64,000 nt of DNA. Source: Oceanobacillus sp. CFH 90083. Lineage in GTDB: Bacteria; Bacillota; Bacilli; Bacillales; Amphibacillaceae. The notes below the pieces were generated by a model. That model was not told the DNA's origin. It saw only the letters and a list, made by a program, of their open reading frames with translations, and made no database searches. Shown piece after piece: positions 26,959 through 35,845 of the stretch (position 1 is the stretch's first letter; each line of letters opens with the position of its first letter). The position numbers and the translations under genes are program-made. The DNA is taken from NCBI RefSeq assembly GCF_009389585.1, contig NZ_VIYG01000001.1:383759-447758 (forward strand), in the 5' to 3' direction.

Positions 26959-27954
26959 TTAATACAGCAGCTCTAAAAATTCTTCTTTAGAAATTCTTCC
27001 AAGATAATGGGAAACATCGACCTGATCTACTGCTTCTTTAATAGCATCACGATTATGACGAATACCTGTCAAAGCATTCTCTAATTCTTTGATATTACCT
27101 AACCCGAAGAAATCACCGTAAATGATACAATTCTCAATAATGCCTTTTTTCACATCCAACCGGACATCGACAAGTCCGCCCGGGAATTTTTTAGATTCCT
27201 GATAGTTAAATGAAGGCGACTTTCCATAATTCCAATCCCATTGCTGATAGCGTTTTTCAGAAATCTCATTGATTTTTGCCCAATCTTCCTCGGTTAATAC
27301 ATATTGGGGAACGTCCTTCACGTCCTCTACATCAAAGATATAGCGCAAAATTAATTCCTTAAATTCATCCATAGAGATTGGGTGATCCAAATACTCAGCG
27401 ATATTTGCTACACGGCTGCGAATAGATTTAATACCTTTGGATTCAATCTTAATCTTTTTTACCTTTAACGCTTTAGTTAACTCCTCCAATTGTGAATCCA
27501 GCATTAAAGTTCCATGGCTAAACATACGCCCCCGTGTAGAGAACATCGCATTACCAGAGATTTTTCTGCTCTCTACCACCAAATCATTTCTGCCTTGTAA
27601 TTCAACTGGAACACCAATGTTATTTAAAGCATCAACCACAGGCTGTGTAAATTTAGCAAAGTTTTGAAAGCTCTCCCCGTCATCCTTTGTAATAAAGCTG
27701 AAATTCAAATTTTGTTCATCGTGGTAAACTGCGCCGCCGCCGGAAAGACGTCTGACCACTTTAATATTATTTTCATCCACATAGTCCGTATTAATTTCTT
27801 CAATTGTATTTTGGTTTCGTCCAATAATAATGGAAGGACTATTTACATAAAATAATAGATATGTATCTTGCTCACCAAAATTTTCAAGAATATATTCTTC
27901 AATAGCCAGGTTAATTCGGGGATCTGTAATTCCTTTATTATCAATAAATTTCAA
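26959..27954 (-). CDS. lplJ: Lipoate--protein ligase
   Basis: Activates lipoate with ATP and attaches it to lipoyl domains of dehydrogenase complexes or GcvH. 331 residues, as expected. The family motif VRRLSGGGAVYHDEQNLNFSF is followed by the lysine region ESRKISGNAMF and a C-terminal accessory domain (KFPGGLVDVRLDVKKG). It starts at TTG 27954 after GGGAGGA. It lies downstream of yhfI, the same order as in B. subtilis (yhfI-lplJ). Confidence 0.94.
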   Translation of the reverse strand: MKFIDNKGITDPRINLAIEEYILENFGEQDTYLLFYVNSPSIIIGRNQNTIEEINTDYVDENNIKVVRRLSGGGAVYHDEQNLNFSFITKDDGESFQNFAKFTQPVVDALNNIGVPVELQGRNDLVVESRKISGNAMFSTRGRMFSHGTLMLDSQLEELTKALKVKKIKIESKGIKSIRSRVANIAEYLDHPISMDEFKELILRYIFDVEDVKDVPQYVLTEEDWAKINEISEKRYQQWDWNYGKSPSFNYQESKKFPGGLVDVRLDVKKGIIENCIIYGDFFGLGNIKELENALTGIRHNRDAIKEAVDQVDVSHYLGRISKEEFLELLY

Positions 27955-28029
27955 CGTAATTCCTCCCTTGTGTTCATAAGTCTTATTTTAACGCATAAGT
28001 AATTGCAAATCAAAATAACCATCTACAGT

Positions 28030-28758
28030 TTATTTCCAAACATAACCTTCCTCCGCCAATGAAATCGGACCTGTATAAATCTGTTTCGCTTCTTTCCGCA
28101 ACTGTTCTAGTACACCGAATTGTGGTAAATGGCTGAGCACTAAACGCCCCGCATTGGCAGCTTGCGCAATGCGGGCTGCCTCTTCACTATTCATATGCCC
28201 GGCTGCTGTACCATCCTGCCCCTTAAAATAATTGCAATCTGTTATAAGTACATCTGCATTCCTTGCAAATGGAATCCATGCTTCTGTATAGCTGCTGTCG
28301 GCAGTGTATACAATTGTCTTTTTACCATCTGTAATACGCATCCCAAAGCACGGAACCGGATGCACGGTTCTTAAAAAAGAGATTTGAAAAGGACCTATGT
28401 TTAATACTTTATCAGGGTGATAAGCTATTCCTTCTGTGTATTGGTGGGATAAGGATTGATAACCTTCTTTATCTTCTGTATGGCCATAAATTTTTAACTT
28501 CTTTTCATTATTATTTACATAATAATCAATCAGCTTTGCATATTGCAATACACCGATATCTGCTACATGATCATGGTGATAATGCGATAAAACCACTGCA
28601 TCTAATTCCGGTACAGATACGAATTTTTGCAGCTTGGATAATGCTCCGCTTCCCAGATCCAACACCAATTTAAAATTATCCTTTTCTAATAAATAGCTTG
28701 ACGTGGCGCCATCTTTATTTGGATAGCCTCCCCAAAAGCCGACAATAGTCAATTTCAT
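28030..28758 (-). CDS. yhfI: Metallo-beta-lactamase fold hydrolase YhfI
   Basis: A 242-residue MBL-fold hydrolase resembling RNase Z-like phosphodiesterases. Metal ligands are seen in LSHYHHDHVADIG, the later His in FLRTVHPVPCFGMRI, VYTADSSY and the final SHLPQF. Substrate unknown. ATG 28758 follows AAAGGAGC. It is followed after 75 bases by lplJ. The gene is preserved beside yhfH, which is divergently transcribed here. Confidence 0.88.
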   Translation of the reverse strand: MKLTIVGFWGGYPNKDGATSSYLLEKDNFKLVLDLGSGALSKLQKFVSVPELDAVVLSHYHHDHVADIGVLQYAKLIDYYVNNNEKKLKIYGHTEDKEGYQSLSHQYTEGIAYHPDKVLNIGPFQISFLRTVHPVPCFGMRITDGKKTIVYTADSSYTEAWIPFARNADVLITDCNYFKGQDGTAAGHMNSEEAARIAQAANAGRLVLSHLPQFGVLEQLRKEAKQIYTGPISLAEEGYVWK

Positions 28759-28825
28759 TATAAAACAGCTCCTTTTAATATTTTTTTCACTTTAAGTATA
28801 AAGAATTTAAGGAATAAAGTATGAC

Positions 28826-28880
28826 GGACACGATGTCCTAGTATCGACGCTGGTCATACGACGTGACTGTACTTAGTCGA
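28826..28880 (+). repeat. Structured dispersed element, copy B
   Basis: Stem 1 is GGACA (28826-28830)/TGTCC (28834-28838) with a CGA loop. Stem 2 has an outer helix TCGAC (28844-28848)/GTCGA (28876-28880) and an inner helix GGTCAT (28852-28857)/GTGACT (28863-28868) closing ACGAC, with CTTA on the 3' side. Compared with copy A at 5757, most stem bases differ yet pairing is kept, while loops are identical. Further downstream GTTCCAGTC (28916-28924) is shared with the MITE-borne copy. It lies between yhfI and the yhfH promoter. Confidence 0.6.
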
Positions 28881-28953
28881 TGAAAGCGTAACTAAGGCTG
28901 TCACCTAAAAGCTTGGTTCCAGTCAAATTTTCTAAAATTGTATCAAAACAGTG

Positions 28954-28982
28954 TTGACATCGATAATCTGTTATAGTACAAT
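28954..28982 (+). promoter_or_regulatory. yhfH promoter
   Basis: TTGACA (28954-28959), a 17-base spacer and TACAAT (28977-28982) make a near-consensus sigma-A promoter about 35 bases upstream of the yhfH start codon. Confidence 0.8.
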
Positions 28983-29018
28983 AGATTTAAATCAATTAAA
29001 ATATTAGGAGGAATCGAA

Positions 29019-29150
29019 ATGACTGGAATTATCGAATTTTTTAAAAATCTGCCAAAAAAGAAATGTGCAAAATGTGGAAATGCAATGATGCATGAAAAAG
29101 CAGATTGTTATGGCAATATTTGTGATGATTGTGATTATCCAGGGCGTTAA
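29019..29150 (+). CDS. yhfH: Small zinc-ribbon protein YhfH
   Basis: A 43-residue protein beginning TGIIEFFKNLPKKKC and containing two CxxC pairs, CAKC and CDDC, spaced as in a zinc ribbon. Length, the IxEFFKNLP opening and the cysteine pattern match the YhfH family of B. subtilis, which is also next to yhfI-lplJ. ATG 29019 follows a strong AGGAGG at eight bases, and a near-consensus promoter and a terminator frame the gene. Function is unknown; a metal-binding or nucleic-acid role is likely from the fold only. Confidence 0.85.
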   Translation: MTGIIEFFKNLPKKKCAKCGNAMMHEKADCYGNICDDCDYPGR

Positions 29151-29242
29151 TATAACCAGTAAAAAAAAATAGTTGTGAATTACTGTAATAATCGCTCTGT
29201 TTAATAAATGTGAATTCCCATAAGTGACAAAATCCTTCTCCT

Positions 29243-29277
29243 GAATAGCCGATTTATATTGGGCTATTCTTTTTTTT
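29243..29277 (+). terminator. yhfH terminator
   Basis: GAATAGCC and GGCTATTC form a stem followed by nine T residues, a typical Rho-independent terminator about 90 bases after the yhfH stop. Confidence 0.85.
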
Positions 29278-29557
29278 GGCATCTTATTACCATTTGCTTT
29301 TTATTAATGAGCGTTTATTTTACTTATAGCTCTTACGTTATTGCTACGCCACAATATCTCTTCCAAACTGCAGTGACTTCTCCAGCCAAAAAGATTCGTT
29401 CCTACTTTTATACATCGCTTAAGTGGAAAAAACTATAATTTTTTCTCTTCCTGTACTATAATTAATTAGGTAATCGAATTAATTAATAAAAATATTGCTA
29501 TGCTTTTATTTTCTTTTATAAACAGCAATATTTCAAGTATTTAAAGGAGGAATGATG
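29278..29557 (+). other. pepF upstream region with leader hairpin
   Basis: The stretch before pepF holds no gene. AATATTGCT (29490-29498) pairs with AGCAATATT (29523-29531), and the stem ends 12 bases before the AAAGGAGG ribosome site, so it lies in the probable leader. No T run follows it, making a terminator unlikely. Whether it influences translation is not known. Confidence 0.4.
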
Positions 29558-31372
29558 ATGTCAGAAACAAACAGACAATACCGGAAAGATGTTCCAACAG
29601 AAGAAACCTGGGATTTAACAGATCTTTTTCCCAACAAAGAAAGCTGGGAAAAAGGATTGCAGGAAATTGTTGAAGAGGTTGACCGGATCACTGCTTTTAA
29701 AGGAAAGCTTTCTGAAAACGCAAACACTTTGGCAGAAGCTTTGGAAGCAGCAGAGGCTTACCGGCAAAAGGTGATCCATGTTGCTGTTTATGCGAATTTA
29801 TTAGCAAGTGCAGATGGCAGCGATCCCGCTAATCAGAGCGCAGCAGCAAAAAGTGGTGCAGCACTCGCAACCATTAGCTCAAAGTTTTCCTTCTTTGAAA
29901 CGGAGCTTCTTACCTTAACATCATCTGATATAGAACAGTTTATAGACGATGAACCAAAGCTGAAAACATACCGGAAATATTTATTTGATATTTTGGAGAA
30001 GAAGGAACATATCCTTTCCCCTGAACTAGAGGAGGCACTATCTGCTTTAAGCGAAGTATTAGACGCTCCGCATAATATCTTTTCACGCAGTAAGCAATCC
30101 GATATGCAATTTGAATCAGTGATAGATAATAAGGGAAATACACAGCCGATGAGTGAACCATTATACGAAGAAAGCTATGAGTATTCAGAGGACACTGCGC
30201 TAAGAAGAAATGCATACGACTCGTTTATAAAAACATTGGAGCAATATAAGAATACGTATGCTGCAACATATCAGACAGAGATTACCAAACAAGTACAGCT
30301 TGCAAAATTAAGAAAATATGATTCTGTGACAGATATGCTGTTAGCACCGCAGCAAGTAACAACAGAAATGTATCATAATCAATTAGATGTTATTCAAGAA
30401 AAATTAGCACCGCATATGCAGAAATATGCGAAATTATTAAAGGAAAAACTGGGACTCAAGGAATTGCGCTTTTGTGATTTAAAAGCACCATTAGACCCTT
30501 CTTTTAACCCCAGTACATCTTATGAAGAAGCTTCCGAAACCATTTTAAATGCGCTGACGATTATGGGACCAGAGTATATAGAAGGAATGGAAAAAGCATT
30601 ATCCAGCCGTTGGGTAGACCGAGCTGAAAATGTCGGCAAAGCAAATGGCGCCTTTTGTGCCAGTCCATATGGAGCACATCCGTATATTCTTGTAACCTGG
30701 GCTGATAAAATGCGCAATGCCTTTATTCTTGCACATGAATTAGGCCATGCCGGTCACTTCTATTTAGCCGGCAAGTACCAGACGCTTTTTAATACACGCC
30801 CGTCAACCTATTTTATTGAAGCACCATCGACATTAAATGAATTGCTGCTCGCGGATCATTTAATGGATCAAAATACAGATAACTCGCGGATGAAACGCTG
30901 GATTATCACGCAATTATTAGGAACCTACTACCATAACTTTATTACACATTTATTGGAAGGCGCATTCCAGCGCAAGGTTTATGCCCTTGCTGAAGCAGGT
31001 ACTCCATTAACTGCCGATGTTTTATGCAGGGAAAAACGCAATGTATTAGAATCCTTCTGGGGTGATACAGTCATATTTGATGATGGTGCAGGTTTAACCT
31101 GGATGCGGCAGCAGCATTATTATATGGGCTTATATCCATATACGTACTCTGCCGGCTTAACCGTTTCTACAACCATGGCAAAGCGCATCCGTGAAGAAGG
31201 GCAGCCGGCTGTTGACGACTGGCTGAACGTACTAAAAGCAGGCGGAACGAAACAGCCGCTTGACTTAATCAAGGATGCAGGTATCGATATGTCTAATCCA
31301 GAAAATATTGAGATAGCTGTTGATTATGTCGGCTCTTTGATTGATCAATTAATCGAAAGCTATTCTGAGTAA
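29558..31372 (+). CDS. pepF: Oligoendopeptidase F
   Basis: M3-family zinc metallopeptidase degrading short peptides in the cytosol. 604 residues, with an N-terminal helical domain that starts RKDVPTEETWDLTDLFP, a helical middle, and the catalytic HELGHAGHF (HExxH) with the downstream Glu region IEAPSTLNELLLAD. Three successive ATG codons at 29552, 29555 and 29558 are possible; the last has the best distance (seven bases) from AAGGAGG. It is monocistronic, ended by a strong terminator. Confidence 0.95.
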   Translation: MSETNRQYRKDVPTEETWDLTDLFPNKESWEKGLQEIVEEVDRITAFKGKLSENANTLAEALEAAEAYRQKVIHVAVYANLLASADGSDPANQSAAAKSGAALATISSKFSFFETELLTLTSSDIEQFIDDEPKLKTYRKYLFDILEKKEHILSPELEEALSALSEVLDAPHNIFSRSKQSDMQFESVIDNKGNTQPMSEPLYEESYEYSEDTALRRNAYDSFIKTLEQYKNTYAATYQTEITKQVQLAKLRKYDSVTDMLLAPQQVTTEMYHNQLDVIQEKLAPHMQKYAKLLKEKLGLKELRFCDLKAPLDPSFNPSTSYEEASETILNALTIMGPEYIEGMEKALSSRWVDRAENVGKANGAFCASPYGAHPYILVTWADKMRNAFILAHELGHAGHFYLAGKYQTLFNTRPSTYFIEAPSTLNELLLADHLMDQNTDNSRMKRWIITQLLGTYYHNFITHLLEGAFQRKVYALAEAGTPLTADVLCREKRNVLESFWGDTVIFDDGAGLTWMRQQHYYMGLYPYTYSAGLTVSTTMAKRIREEGQPAVDDWLNVLKAGGTKQPLDLIKDAGIDMSNPENIEIAVDYVGSLIDQLIESYSE

Positions 31373-31387
31373 AAATTGTAAACTATA

Positions 31388-31424
31388 AAAGCCGGACTGT
31401 TGAGAGATTCAGTCCGGCTTTTTG
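31388..31424 (+). terminator. pepF terminator
   Basis: AAAGCCGGACTG pairs with CAGTCCGGCTTT, twelve base pairs, followed by T residues, 15 bases after the pepF stop. Confidence 0.9.
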
Positions 31425-31478
31425 TATTAAAACCTTGCTTAAATTACCTCTAGGAATCTGGGTCAATGGTACTAAATC

Positions 31479-32021
31479 TTATCCATTCCATTCGTCTCTC
31501 AGCATCCCGTACACCTCCCGATCATGGAATGTCCCTCTTATCACTTCATCTGCCCGAATGGTTCCTTCATATTGAAATCCAAGCCTTTTTGGGACAGCTG
31601 CACTTCTTATATTCTTGGCCGCTGCTTTTATTTCCACTTTATTTAATTCCAGTTCATTAAAGGCATAATTCACCATCGCTGTACAGGCATGTGTTATTAT
31701 TCCTTTATTTGTATATGTTTCTGCCAGCCAATATCCGATTTCTGTTTTCTTTACTTTCCAATCAAAATATAAAAATCCAATCGAACCGGCTAAGCTCCCT
31801 TGATACCAGATTCCGACCCAAAAACCTTCTTTATTTACAAAACGAAATAAAGACCTTTTGATAAAAGCCTGTGAATCTTCTACTTGATTTGTAATGGCGG
31901 GAAAGCTTAACCACTGACTTAAAAAATCTTTGTTGGCTGTTACTAATCCAAATAAGCTTTGTGCATCATTTTCTTCCAGCAAGGAAAGTATAATATCTTG
32001 ATTCACCTGATAATTGAGCAC
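31479..32021 (-). CDS. GNAT family N-acetyltransferase (RimJ/RimL type)
   Basis: About 180 residues with the RimJ/RimL-type acetyltransferase fold: ENDAQSLFGLV, FWVGIWYQGSLAGSIGFL, EIGYWLAETYTNKGIITHA and NIRSAAVPKRLGFQYEGTIRA, where the last is the acetyl-CoA and C-terminal region. It may acetylate a ribosomal protein N-terminus or a small amine; the substrate is unknown. GTG 32021 is preferred because GGGAGGG lies six bases upstream, although an ATG eight codons earlier exists inside the purine-rich stretch. It is convergent with pepF. Confidence 0.85.
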   Translation of the reverse strand: MLNYQVNQDIILSLLEENDAQSLFGLVTANKDFLSQWLSFPAITNQVEDSQAFIKRSLFRFVNKEGFWVGIWYQGSLAGSIGFLYFDWKVKKTEIGYWLAETYTNKGIITHACTAMVNYAFNELELNKVEIKAAAKNIRSAAVPKRLGFQYEGTIRADEVIRGTFHDREVYGMLRDEWNG

Positions 32022-32144
32022 CTTGCTCCCTCCCCTCTTTTTCATTCATTAGATCTGTACTGTCTGATAATTTCTTAAAGCCTCTTTATTTAAAAATAAA
32101 TTATTTCCTTTTATTCTATCATTCATTACAATTTTTCCATATGA

Positions 32145-32181
32145 AAAACAGCTATAGAATCATATATTCCATAGCTGTTTT
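32145..32181 (-). terminator. hemEHY operon terminator
   Basis: On the minus strand AAAACAGCTAT pairs with ATAGCTGTTTT around a short AT-rich loop and ends in a T run, seven bases after the hemY stop codon. Confidence 0.8.
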
Positions 32182-32187
32182 GATAAC

Positions 32188-33600
32188 CTATTTATTTTCT
32201 GTTAATGCTTGAAGTGCCAATGCAGCACCCTTTTGCCCATGCTCGATACAGTCAGGAATCCCTGTTCCATCATAAGAGCTGCCGATTAATGCTAAGCCTG
32301 GGAGTTGATGAGTTACATAATCTCTAATCCGGCTGACAAGCTCCAAATGACCGGTATGATACTGCGGCCTGGCATCAACAAATCTGGTGATCTCATAAAA
32401 TAAAGGCTGTCCCTTGATTTTCATTACTTTATTTAAATCTTTTATGACAATATCAACCAGCGTCTCATCTGTTTCGTTTACAATATCCTGATCATCAGGC
32501 TTGCCGACATAACAGCGTAATAAAGCTTTTCCCTCCGGTGCTGTTCCTTCCCATTTACGATGGGTCCAGGTACATGCAGTAATGCGGTAATTACTATTTC
32601 TGGTGACCAGAAAGCCTGTTCCGTCCAAATCACGTTTGATCTGTTTTTCATCAAAGGCGAGTACAACATTCGCAGTCGATGTCGCCGGAATATCAAATAG
32701 TTCCTGCAAAGGCTGATGCTTGCTCAGCATGCCGGGAACCTGTGTATGCGGTACGGCAAGCAAAACGAAATCAGCTGTTAAGACTTCACCAGAATCTAAC
32801 AGAAGATGATAGCCTGCTGCTTTTTTCTCGATATGGTTTACTTTATTCTCACGGATGATTTCAACTGCATCAAGCTTTGCTTCCAGCGTGTCGACAAGTG
32901 TCTGCAAACCGTTTGTGAAAGAGAAAAACTGGCCTTGCGTTGTTTTAGCATTTTTGTTTTTTTCAGGCTTCGGCATCGTTTTACTGAGGCCTTTCATCAC
33001 ACTGCCGTATTCCTGCTCCATTCTCCCGAAAATAGGATAAATTGCTTGAAGACTCATTTGATCAATATCGCCCGAGTGAATTCCGGAAAGCAGCGGATCA
33101 ATTTGATTATCAACGATTTGATCGCCAAAACGGCGGCGCATAAAGTGTCCAAGTGATTCATCTTCTGTGTTTTTTTTCTTTGGCATGACCAGATCCATTA
33201 AGGCGCGGATTTTTCCTGTCAGCGTGAATGACTTTGAACGGAGAAGCGGTCCAATTTCTTTCGGCACGCCCATAAATGCCCCTTTTGGCATTTTATGCAG
33301 CTTACTTTTAAGCAGCATAAAGGATTGGCCGGTGGAATTACGTTTTGTTTGATCAAGTATACCTAATTCTTCCGCCAATTCCATTGCAGCCGGTTTTCGT
33401 GCTAAAAGAGAATCGGGTCCTTTTTCAATCGTAAAGCCATCTTTTTTTATCGTATGAATCCGTCCACCGAGCCGGTCAGAGCCTTCAACCAGTGCAATTT
33501 CAATCGGCAGCATTGCTGATTTCACCTGTTTTTGAAGGTAATAGGCAGCAGATAACCCTGTTATGCCGCCGCCTATGATGACAACTCTTTTTTTATTCAT
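32188..33600 (-). CDS. hemY: Coproporphyrinogen III oxidase (HemY/CgoX)
   Basis: FAD-dependent enzyme of the coproporphyrin-dependent heme route of Gram-positives, converting coproporphyrinogen III to coproporphyrin III. 470 residues; the Rossmann motif VVIIGGGITGLSAAYYL and LVEGSDRLGGRIHT begin the protein, and the C-terminal region with LIGSSYDGTGIPDCIEHG completes the FAD site. The ATG at 33600 overlaps the hemH stop as TAATG, so translation is coupled. It is the last gene of pbpF-hemE-hemH-hemY. Confidence 0.94.
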   Translation of the reverse strand: MNKKRVVIIGGGITGLSAAYYLQKQVKSAMLPIEIALVEGSDRLGGRIHTIKKDGFTIEKGPDSLLARKPAAMELAEELGILDQTKRNSTGQSFMLLKSKLHKMPKGAFMGVPKEIGPLLRSKSFTLTGKIRALMDLVMPKKKNTEDESLGHFMRRRFGDQIVDNQIDPLLSGIHSGDIDQMSLQAIYPIFGRMEQEYGSVMKGLSKTMPKPEKNKNAKTTQGQFFSFTNGLQTLVDTLEAKLDAVEIIRENKVNHIEKKAAGYHLLLDSGEVLTADFVLLAVPHTQVPGMLSKHQPLQELFDIPATSTANVVLAFDEKQIKRDLDGTGFLVTRNSNYRITACTWTHRKWEGTAPEGKALLRCYVGKPDDQDIVNETDETLVDIVIKDLNKVMKIKGQPLFYEITRFVDARPQYHTGHLELVSRIRDYVTHQLPGLALIGSSYDGTGIPDCIEHGQKGAALALQALTENK

Positions 33601-34535
33601 TACGCAGCACGCTTCACTTTCTTTAGCACCACATTTGCCAATGTTTCAATAAACGCTGGGCGCGCATTTGGCATTTCTGGACGATAGTAGCTTGCTCCAA
33701 CTTCATCACAGACTACTTTACATTCATAATCATTATCATATAGAACCTCAAGATGATCTGCTACAAAACCAACTGGTGTATAAATAAACGCTTTATACCC
33801 TTCTTTGTTATATAATTCCTTTGTTAAATCCTGAACGTCCGGTCCCAGCCAGGGATCTGGCGTGTTTCCTTCACTTTGCCAGCCCACTTCATAATTTTTT
33901 ACCTCTGCAGCTTCCGCTAATAATTGTGCTGTTTCCTCTAATTGCTGCTTATATGGATCTCCGTGCTGAAGAATTTTTTCCGGAAGACTGTGTGCAGATA
34001 CGATTAACACAGCATGATCCTTTTCTTCCTCAGGCATTTTCGCAAATGTATTTTTCACACCTTTAGCCCAGAAATCAATAAACCCTGGTTCTGTATACCA
34101 ATCCTGAACAGATTCAATGCTGATACCATGCTTTTCTGCTGTTTGATTGGCACGTTCATTATAAGACTTTACACTGAATGTAGAGTAATGCGGCGCTAAA
34201 ACGATAGATACCGCCTCTTTTATCCCATCCTTTGCCATTTCTTCTACGGCATCCTCAATAAATGGCGTAATATGCTTTAAGCCGATATATGCTTTAAATT
34301 CATATTCATCCTGTACTTCATTCAGCTTGTTTTCCAGTGCATACGTTTGTTCCTTCGTTATTTTTGCTAAAGGGGAGATGCCGCCAATTGCTTCATAACG
34401 ATCCTTTAAATCCTGCAGCGCATCCGGATCCGGCTTTCTGCCATGACGAATATGTGTGTAATAAGGTTCAATATCCTCTTCTTTATACGGCGTTCCGTAC
34501 GCCATTACTAATAGTCCTAATTTTTTCTTTCCCAT
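33600..34535 (-). CDS. hemH: Coproporphyrin III ferrochelatase (HemH/CpfC)
   Basis: Inserts ferrous iron into coproporphyrin III in the Firmicute heme route. 311 residues, close to B. subtilis HemH (310). Visible features are [19 protein letters not shown], the metal-site His in [15 protein letters not shown], and the Glu in [22 protein letters not shown] 34535 follows GAGGTG by eight bases; two further in-frame codons upstream (TTG, GGA) are not needed. It overlaps hemY. Confidence 0.95.
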   Translation of the reverse strand: MGKKKLGLLVMAYGTPYKEEDIEPYYTHIRHGRKPDPDALQDLKDRYEAIGGISPLAKITKEQTYALENKLNEVQDEYEFKAYIGLKHITPFIEDAVEEMAKDGIKEAVSIVLAPHYSTFSVKSYNERANQTAEKHGISIESVQDWYTEPGFIDFWAKGVKNTFAKMPEEEKDHAVLIVSAHSLPEKILQHGDPYKQQLEETAQLLAEAAEVKNYEVGWQSEGNTPDPWLGPDVQDLTKELYNKEGYKAFIYTPVGFVADHLEVLYDNDYECKVVCDEVGASYYRPEMPNARPAFIETLANVVLKKVKRAA

Positions 34536-34653
34536 TCCCAATACACCTCGTTACATTTTGTTGTTCAAAAGCTGGAAAAGTATATATTTTTATGAATCTA
34601 CTTTCCAGACAAAGTTTAAATCTAATTTAAACAGGTCCAGATTTGAACACTAT

Positions 34654-35691
34654 TCATTTTTGTTTGGAATAGCTGTGAATAAGATCTGTCAGCCGCTTTA
34701 ACGTTTCCGGCTTAATATCCGGTGTAACACCATGGCCAAGATTAAAAACATACCCTTCTGTATTCGATCCCTGGTCAAGGATTGCTTTCGTTCTCTTTTC
34801 AATTATTTCCCAATCACTAAGTAAAATAGCAGGATCCAGATTCCCTTGCAATGTTTTCGTGACCCCGAGACTTCTCGCTTCCTCTACAGAAGTGCGCCAA
34901 TCCAGACCGATGACATCTACCGGCAGATCATTCCACTCTAAAAGCAGATGACTTGCTCCTACACCAAAGGTAATCAGCGGAACATCATACTTTTTTAATG
35001 CGGAAAAAATATCCGTCATCACCGGTTTAATAAAATAGCGATAATCTGCTACATTCAATGCGCCGACCCAAGAATCAAAAATTTGAATAGCGCTTGCACC
35101 AGCTTTTATTTGCGCTTCTGCATAACGGATAATCATTTGTGCCAATTTGTCCATTAATGCAAACCACGTCTCCGGCTCACGGTACATCAATGCTTTGGTT
35201 TTCGTATAGTTTTTAGAGGGGCCTCCCTCAATCATATAGCTTGCCAATGTAAACGGTGCTCCAGAAAAGCCGATTAATGGCACTTCCAGCTGCTCCTCTG
35301 TCAGCAGACGAATCGTATCCAGAACGTATGGAACATCCGTTTCCGGGTTTATCTCACCCAGTTTGTCAACATCCTGCTTCGTTTTAATTGGCTGGTCAAT
35401 CACCGGACCAACACCACTTTTGATTTCTACATCAACTCCGATAGCAGGAAGCGGCGTCATAATATCTTTATAAAGAATGGCTGCATCCACGCCATAATTT
35501 TCTACCGGAAGTCTTGTAACATACGCACAAAGCTCTGGCTGGTGTGTAATTTCAAAAAGAGAATACTTTTCTTTTAGTGCCCGATACTCTGGTTGTGACC
35601 TTCCAGCCTGACGCATAAACCAGGCTGGTGTGTAATCTGTTTTTTGTCCGCGATAAGCGTCTAAAATTGTCGTGTTCTTTACTTTTGCCAT
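34654..35691 (-). CDS. hemE: Uroporphyrinogen decarboxylase
   Basis: Removes four carboxyls from uroporphyrinogen III to give coproporphyrinogen III. 345 residues with the N-terminal [18 protein letters not shown] signature, [28 protein letters not shown] and [19 protein letters not shown] 35691 follows AAAGGATGA; the open frame extends 33 codons upstream but without a ribosome site and in non-conserved sequence. About 110 bases separate it from hemH, with no strong terminator between. Confidence 0.95.
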   Translation of the reverse strand: MAKVKNTTILDAYRGQKTDYTPAWFMRQAGRSQPEYRALKEKYSLFEITHQPELCAYVTRLPVENYGVDAAILYKDIMTPLPAIGVDVEIKSGVGPVIDQPIKTKQDVDKLGEINPETDVPYVLDTIRLLTEEQLEVPLIGFSGAPFTLASYMIEGGPSKNYTKTKALMYREPETWFALMDKLAQMIIRYAEAQIKAGASAIQIFDSWVGALNVADYRYFIKPVMTDIFSALKKYDVPLITFGVGASHLLLEWNDLPVDVIGLDWRTSVEEARSLGVTKTLQGNLDPAILLSDWEIIEKRTKAILDQGSNTEGYVFNLGHGVTPDIKPETLKRLTDLIHSYSKQK

Positions 35692-35845
35692 ACAACGTTC
35701 ATCCTTTATAGTCTTTTTCCATCTATAACTATATCTATTTATTCCACATCTGTATAGAGCTATAAACTGTTTGTCATTAAATTGTCTCATTTTATAATTA
35801 TTCTAAGAAAATATTTCTTCTAAAAAGGTCTTCAACTACGTCCTA

